Assembly (NCBI GenBank): GCA_028866895.1
Contig: JAGWHF010000008.1
Location: forward strand, 1-64,000
Source of the DNA: Nitrososphaerota archaeon
GTDB lineage: Archaea > Thermoproteota > Nitrososphaeria > Nitrososphaerales > Nitrosopumilaceae
DNA length: 64,000 nt
Direction of reading: 5' to 3'
Part shown: positions 59,861 through 64,000 of the stretch, in pieces
How positions within the stretch are numbered: the first letter of the stretch is position 1
Layout: the number at the start of each line of letters is the position of its first letter
Made by a program: the position numbers and the translations under genes
Notes under the pieces: generated by a model
Databases searched by the model: none
The model's input: the letters and a program-made list of their open reading frames with translations, nothing else
Told to the model about the DNA's origin: nothing

Positions 59861-60372
59861 CAGTACTTCACCAGAGACTCGTATCTGTAACCCTTTATTG
59901 CCTTGGATCCTTTAAGCTCCGTAAGTTCGATTATGAAGGCAAATCCAGTAACGATTCCACCGATCTTCTCTACCAGTTTTGCTGCAGCTTTTGCCGTACC
60001 GCCGGTCGCAAGCAAATCATCGCATATCAAGACCTTCTCCCCTTTTTTTATGGAATCACTCTGAATTTCCATGGTAGCTGTCCCATACTCTATATTGTAG
60101 GTAAGTCTGTGCGTGGAGCCTGGAAGCTTTCCTTGCTTTCTCACCATTATCATTCCCTTGTTATACCTTAGGGCTAGGGCGCATGCGAGCGGGAATCCCC
60201 TCGACTCTATGCCGACAAATACATCCACCTCATTTGGGTGGATTCGCTTCGAAAACTCGTCCACTACAAGCGAAAGGGCTGAAGGATCTCTTAGGAGCGG
60301 GCCGATATCCCTGAACAGGATGCCTTTTTTTGGAAAATCTGGGATCTCCGCTATCTTTTCCTTTAGGTTCAC
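59860..60372 (-). CDS. apt: Adenine phosphoribosyltransferase
   Basis: Protein of 170 residues that makes AMP from adenine and PRPP. The PRPP loop [19 protein letters not shown] (about residues 120-138) and the flexible hood [20 protein letters not shown] are intact; start ATG 60372. Together with mtnP it completes the salvage of adenine from the polyamine/SAM by-product methylthioadenosine. Confidence 0.95.
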   Translation of the reverse strand: MNLKEKIAEIPDFPKKGILFRDIGPLLRDPSALSLVVDEFSKRIHPNEVDVFVGIESRGFPLACALALRYNKGMIMVRKQGKLPGSTHRLTYNIEYGTATMEIQSDSIKKGEKVLICDDLLATGGTAKAAAKLVEKIGGIVTGFAFIIELTELKGSKAIKGYRYESLVKY

Positions 60373-60429
60373 AAATGGTTCACTATCTGTGGATGTAAAA
60401 AGTATTTCCCATGGTTAGGATCGGCGAAA

Positions 60430-62592
60430 TTAATGGATCGTTATGGGCGTGGTGACCTTGCCTGCTATGCTTGTTGCTTGGACTGTAAAGGTGCCTGTAC
60501 CGAAGGACTTTGGAATGAGCCATTCCGTACTGTAGTCTCCCCTGTTGGTGGACTGGATCTGCAGTGTCTGGTATGAGGCATTGTTTGCCCCCATAATGTT
60601 GATTATGACACCGACTGACGTTCCTGCGCCACTCCCAGAGATTGTGACAATGTCGCCAGTGTTGTAGTTGGGCGGACTCTTGTCCAACTGTATAGTCATT
60701 GTAGACTCGGACTTTACAATTATGGGCAGGCTCCTGTGGTCTATGCCGCTTGTCGCATCAATCCTCCATGTCCCCGCCATTCCATCATCGGGAATCCTGA
60801 GGTCGAAGGAATGGAATATTCCTGACTTGTCCACAAAGGTCTGTTCTGACTTTATCTGCACGTTGTTTGGATCTGACAGGCTTACCTGTAGCAGGCAGTC
60901 GGGGTTTGCCTTGCCAAACAGAAGGATGGTGTCTCCGGGTAGGTAGGAATCCTTTGTGGCCTGGAGTGAAATCTGGCCACATCCCGTATCAAGTCCCACC
61001 GCAAACTGCAATACAGTCTTGTCACTTCCTCTGGTCAAAGCTAGGGAATAGACTCCTGGGGTAAATGACGTTAAATTAAATGAGTATGTTGCAAAGCCGT
61101 CCTGGCCCAGCAAAATCGAGTCGGAAAATTTTTCCTGATCCGAAGGATCTATTACCACAAGACTTAGTGTGGAACTTGGAACGCCTGAGATGCTGAGGAC
61201 GGGCTTGTCCGTAACCTGGTAGTTGAGTTTGTCAAGATGTGCGCTTATTCCCTGGACTGGTTTCTGGCCAACTCCTATGTACGTGACTATCTGGTCGCTG
61301 CCCTGGGATGCAGTGATAACATAGGTGCCAATAACCGCCGTCGTGTCTACCTGGAAGCTAGCCGAGATCTTGCCATCTGCAGTAACATTGACGTCCTTTG
61401 CATATACCTGGTTAGAGGTGGGATCGGTTACTACTATGGACACTGGCAGGTTGGATATCGAGGTGCCGTTTATCACGACTGTGCCGCCGGGTTGATACTC
61501 CTTCTCCGACGTTTTTATCGTGAGGTTATGGGATGTTACTATGGAATACTCCTTTGAGACCTGGTCTTTTCCATCAGAGACGGACAAATTGTACTTTCCA
61601 AAAGGCATGTCGTTTGGGATTGTCTGTGATGTGGCATAATTTCCATTATTGTCGGCGGTGGCGGTAAAGGTAGTTATGCTTGTTCCATTAGAGTTCAGAA
61701 TCGAGATGGTGACTGTGCTTCCAGGATCCGATGTCCCGCTGATTAGTGTGACGTCGCCTGGGTGCAACACTGGGTCTATGTTGACGGTTAGCGGGATGTT
61801 CTTCACGGTACCCTGACGAGAGGGCGGCGCAGGCTCCAAGGTGGTGGTGAACGTCTTCTGGTCGTTTGCCTGGTCTCTTAGGATAAAGTCCACGTTTCCA
61901 GGCTGTATGCTCTGCGGGATTGTGGCAGTTACAACAAAGTTGCCATTGCCGTCTGATGAGAAGGAACCGATCTTCTGTCCGCCTAAATAAAGATCGAGCG
62001 GAGTTGATGATGTAAAGCTCTGGCCTACTACGCGGACGTCAAACCCGGGGCTTGGTGTTGATGGTATTATTCTGAATGTTGATACGTCTAAAATCCCCTT
62101 TGGTGTGGGTGGCTCGTTATTTTTGTTCTGACCGGTGCTTTGCCCTGAGTTGTTCTGGCCCGGACTGGTAACTTTCTGTATTACTGCCCCAATCTCGCCC
62201 GTGCCAATCTCGTTGTTGTTACTATCAAAGGCGGTCCATATTAGATCGGGATTGGACTGATCTGTGCTTATGGAAAAAGACGTAGAATCTCCAGCCCTTA
62301 CAGGACTTGACGGAAAAAATGCTATGGAAGTAGGGGATGTCTTCTTGCCCGTCCAGCCGTTTTCAAGTGTAAATGAATTGAAGTTTCCGTTCTTTATCTG
62401 CAGGGTAAGCGAGGAGATATCGGAAGCGCCTGATTGGTTATTTGTAACCTGGAGTGTGGTCTTGCCATCTGCATTTGTAGCCGTCACTGACACCGAGGGC
62501 GGCAAAGCATCAACTGCCGGCATGAGAAGAGCAACAAGGCCACATGCCAATAATCCTAAAACAACGGCTGGTCTGAATAACAATATATTCAA
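60430..62592 (-). CDS. Large secreted Ig-like/beta-sandwich repeat protein
   Basis: Protein of 720 residues with a signal peptide (AVVLGLLACGLVALLMPAVDA). About six Ig-like/beta-sandwich modules of roughly 90-110 residues follow, each with a Pro-Gly-x-x-V/T-x-I-x-G start (FDVRVVGQSFTSSTPLDLYL; HPGDVTLISGTSDPGSTVTI; QPGGTVVINGTSISNLPVSI; LPGDTILLFGKANPDCLLQV; NTGDIVTISGSGAGTSVGVI). A low-complexity PGQNNSGQSTGQNKNNEP linker lies at about residue 148. No transmembrane anchor is seen at the C-terminus. Probably a surface adhesin or S-layer-associated protein. Confidence 0.8.
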   Translation of the reverse strand: MNILLFRPAVVLGLLACGLVALLMPAVDALPPSVSVTATNADGKTTLQVTNNQSGASDISSLTLQIKNGNFNSFTLENGWTGKKTSPTSIAFFPSSPVRAGDSTSFSISTDQSNPDLIWTAFDSNNNEIGTGEIGAVIQKVTSPGQNNSGQSTGQNKNNEPPTPKGILDVSTFRIIPSTPSPGFDVRVVGQSFTSSTPLDLYLGGQKIGSFSSDGNGNFVVTATIPQSIQPGNVDFILRDQANDQKTFTTTLEPAPPSRQGTVKNIPLTVNIDPVLHPGDVTLISGTSDPGSTVTISILNSNGTSITTFTATADNNGNYATSQTIPNDMPFGKYNLSVSDGKDQVSKEYSIVTSHNLTIKTSEKEYQPGGTVVINGTSISNLPVSIVVTDPTSNQVYAKDVNVTADGKISASFQVDTTAVIGTYVITASQGSDQIVTYIGVGQKPVQGISAHLDKLNYQVTDKPVLSISGVPSSTLSLVVIDPSDQEKFSDSILLGQDGFATYSFNLTSFTPGVYSLALTRGSDKTVLQFAVGLDTGCGQISLQATKDSYLPGDTILLFGKANPDCLLQVSLSDPNNVQIKSEQTFVDKSGIFHSFDLRIPDDGMAGTWRIDATSGIDHRSLPIIVKSESTMTIQLDKSPPNYNTGDIVTISGSGAGTSVGVIINIMGANNASYQTLQIQSTNRGDYSTEWLIPKSFGTGTFTVQATSIAGKVTTPITIH

Positions 62593-62683
62593 GCTAGGTG
62601 GGTCCTGTCTCTAAATTAAATCTTAATAATAAATCGTTCATTCCTTAATTTTTTCATACCGCGAAAGGCCGTCTGACCGCCCT

Positions 62684-64000
62684 CTATCTGGAATAGGGGA
62701 GAGTGGTCTGTGAAACGAGATTCTGGTTCTGCCTTATCCGTTCGGCTATCAGCCTGTAGAGAGACCTGAATTGGTCCTTGGTCTTGTCTGTCAGAAAGTC
62801 AGCCTCATTTATTGAAATCTTCTCGCAGATATACCTGCAGATTTCCTCCCTCTCGAATCTCTCCCATCCAAGGTGTTGATTCTCCTTCCAGATCTCGTTT
62901 AGGTTGTCGATTATGCTCTTCTTCCCCTTTGCCAGTACGGCTTCCTTTGTAAGGGCTTTGTATCCCTCCTTCCTGAGCTTTACCTCGTACGTCTGGTTTA
63001 CAGCGAACAGGTAATCCTCATCTATTATCAGGTCTTCCAAGAATTGCTTGGTCTGCCCTGAAAGTTCAAAGAATATCATCTGCACCTTTTTGAACTGGTT
63101 CTCCTCAAGCCTCGCAGAAATCCTGACGGATTCTTCAGTATTGTCAAGCAGGACAAAGGTATCATATCCGTGGTTCCGGTAGAATATTGCCAGGGCCATG
63201 ACAGAGTTTTTGCTGTATGCTGGTACGATGTTTAATGGATTCATGGAAAGATTTGGATCCTTTAGGAACTTGTCAAATGCGTTCAGGTACATGCTGTCAG
63301 ACATTGTCTCGACTATTATTACGGGTCTTGAGTTAAATCCAATCTGCCTGTCAACAATAGACTCGGTAAGGCCCCTTGAAAGGCCGTAAAGTACAGGGAT
63401 CAACGTCTGGTCATCCGCATTCCAATAATCGTAATAGATATGACTGAGGTGCTTCCTCTTGTCAAGCTCCACCACCAGAAGGTTTCCAGGAGTGTAGTCA
63501 AAGATCATAAACGGTGAATGCGTAGCATAGAGAATCTGATTGGATCCAGCAAGCCCCTTTAGAAGATCAGAAATTCCACGCTGTTGAGCCGGGTGCAGGT
63601 TTCTTGCAGGTTCGTCCAATAACAATATTGCCTCCTTCAGCTCCGCCTTTTGTGTTTCGGCTGCGAAGTTCACTATGAAGGAGAATGTCCATTTGAATCC
63701 CTCCGCCCTCCGGTTCAAGAGTCCTGTATTTGTGACCGTACCGTCCTTGTGTACGTCGGATATCACGACGCTTAGGATGTTTCCGGGGTTCCATCTCAAC
63801 TCTACATGGATGGGGTCCCCCTTCCATGCTGGATTCAGCCTGTCGCTGAGCTTCCTGCTTGAGGTATGGAGCAGTTTGATTAGTCTTGACGGGCTGTTCT
63901 GTGCCTCCTCAAGTTTTTGCACGTCCAAGTCAGCCAGATAGAAAAGGTTCATCACGGTCTCTGCCTTGTCAAATTCTTCGATGTATTCGAGCCCCTTGGG
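62684..64000 (-). CDS. OLD-like AAA ATPase with Toprim domain, 5' end outside window
   Basis: The frame is open to the window edge, so only the last 439 codons are seen; the Walker A motif is outside. Walker B region ILLLDEPARNLHPAQQRG, the H-loop ATHSPFM, then a Toprim segment (VIIVETMSDSMYL, FVLLDNTEE) identify the SMC-like/OLD endonuclease group of AAA15 proteins. OLD proteins are nucleases that in bacteria defend against phage and partner with GajB-like helicases (Gabija). No partner gene lies in the window; the upstream part is unseen. Confidence 0.8.
   Translation of the reverse strand, partial: PKGLEYIEEFDKAETVMNLFYLADLDVQKLEEAQNSPSRLIKLLHTSSRKLSDRLNPAWKGDPIHVELRWNPGNILSVVISDVHKDGTVTNTGLLNRRAEGFKWTFSFIVNFAAETQKAELKEAILLLDEPARNLHPAQQRGISDLLKGLAGSNQILYATHSPFMIFDYTPGNLLVVELDKRKHLSHIYYDYWNADDQTLIPVLYGLSRGLTESIVDRQIGFNSRPVIIVETMSDSMYLNAFDKFLKDPNLSMNPLNIVPAYSKNSVMALAIFYRNHGYDTFVLLDNTEESVRISARLEENQFKKVQMIFFELSGQTKQFLEDLIIDEDYLFAVNQTYEVKLRKEGYKALTKEAVLAKGKKSIIDNLNEIWKENQHLGWERFEREEICRYICEKISINEADFLTDKTKDQFRSLYRLIAERIRQNQNLVSQTTLPYSR

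Overview
The window is a stretch of archaeal chromosome, almost certainly from a member of the Nitrososphaerota (Thaumarchaeota). The evidence is: an archaeal histone; both topoisomerase VI subunits beside aIF2-beta, aIF1A, RIO1 and a Dim2/Krr1-like KH protein; archaeal-type PheRS, TrpRS, adenylosuccinate synthetase and PPAT; a PEFG-type C-terminal sorting signal on a secreted beta-propeller; an intron-containing tRNA-Trp; and many genes with a TATA box about 26-27 bases before an ATG, GTG or TTG start (leaderless transcripts). No ammonia monooxygenase or rRNA genes are present, so genus and ammonia-oxidising lifestyle cannot be fixed from this window.

Layout. 0.4-2.4 kb is a metal-resistance block (NicO-like permease, CsoR/RcnR-like regulator, CDF exporter interrupted by one in-frame stop). 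2.4-3.1 kb is a HicAB toxin-antitoxin pair between two direct copies of a hairpin-bearing repeat. 3.4-10.9 kb mixes secreted and membrane proteins with coaD and trpS. 10.9-11.4 kb is a second HicBA pair. 11.5-14.6 kb is pheS-pheT. 14.9-17.3 kb holds small unknown genes and tRNA-Trp. 17.4-29.1 kb is core metabolism: pdxS-pdxT, aconitase, a quinone-reductase-like MDR, valS, a PTPS-like fusion protein, pterin dehydratase, a PP-loop ATPase and purB. 29.4-32.8 kb is rtcB with a large intein, followed by a PDCD5-like gene. 32.9-36.2 kb is uS11, thiL, a phosphohexomutase and tRNA-Thr. The 36.2-39.7 kb interval between tRNA-Thr and tRNA-Cys looks accessory (winged-helix regulator, CxxC protein, zinc-finger microprotein, AIPR defence protein).

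39.7-43.1 kb carries the histone, a TatD-like hydrolase, eS17 and a tRNA-modification group: a ubiquitin-like/Cgi121 fusion (KEOPS), a THUMP protein and Sua5. 43.1-45.5 kb is rich in very small genes. 45.5-48.4 kb holds purA, pyrF and a Nudix hydrolase. 48.4-50.4 kb holds uppS and a DUF373 membrane protein. 51.2-56.8 kb is a translation, ribosome-maturation and topoisomerase VI gene string. 56.8-60.4 kb includes ubiX and the mtnP-apt methylthioadenosine salvage pair. The window ends with a large secreted Ig-like protein and the 3' part of an OLD-like ATPase gene.

The most interesting items are: the ubiquitin-like domain with an internal Gly-Gly fused to Cgi121; the nuclease-like/PTPS fusion; uppS with no ATG, GTG or TTG in front of its catalytic motif; tRNA-Trp with two introns; the intein inside the RtcB active-site motif; a 33-residue acidic microprotein with an aromatic residue at nearly every fourth position; the CDF gene with one stop; and the HicAB pair bracketed by repeats. 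Functions given for unknown genes are inference from motifs and context only; no database search was run.
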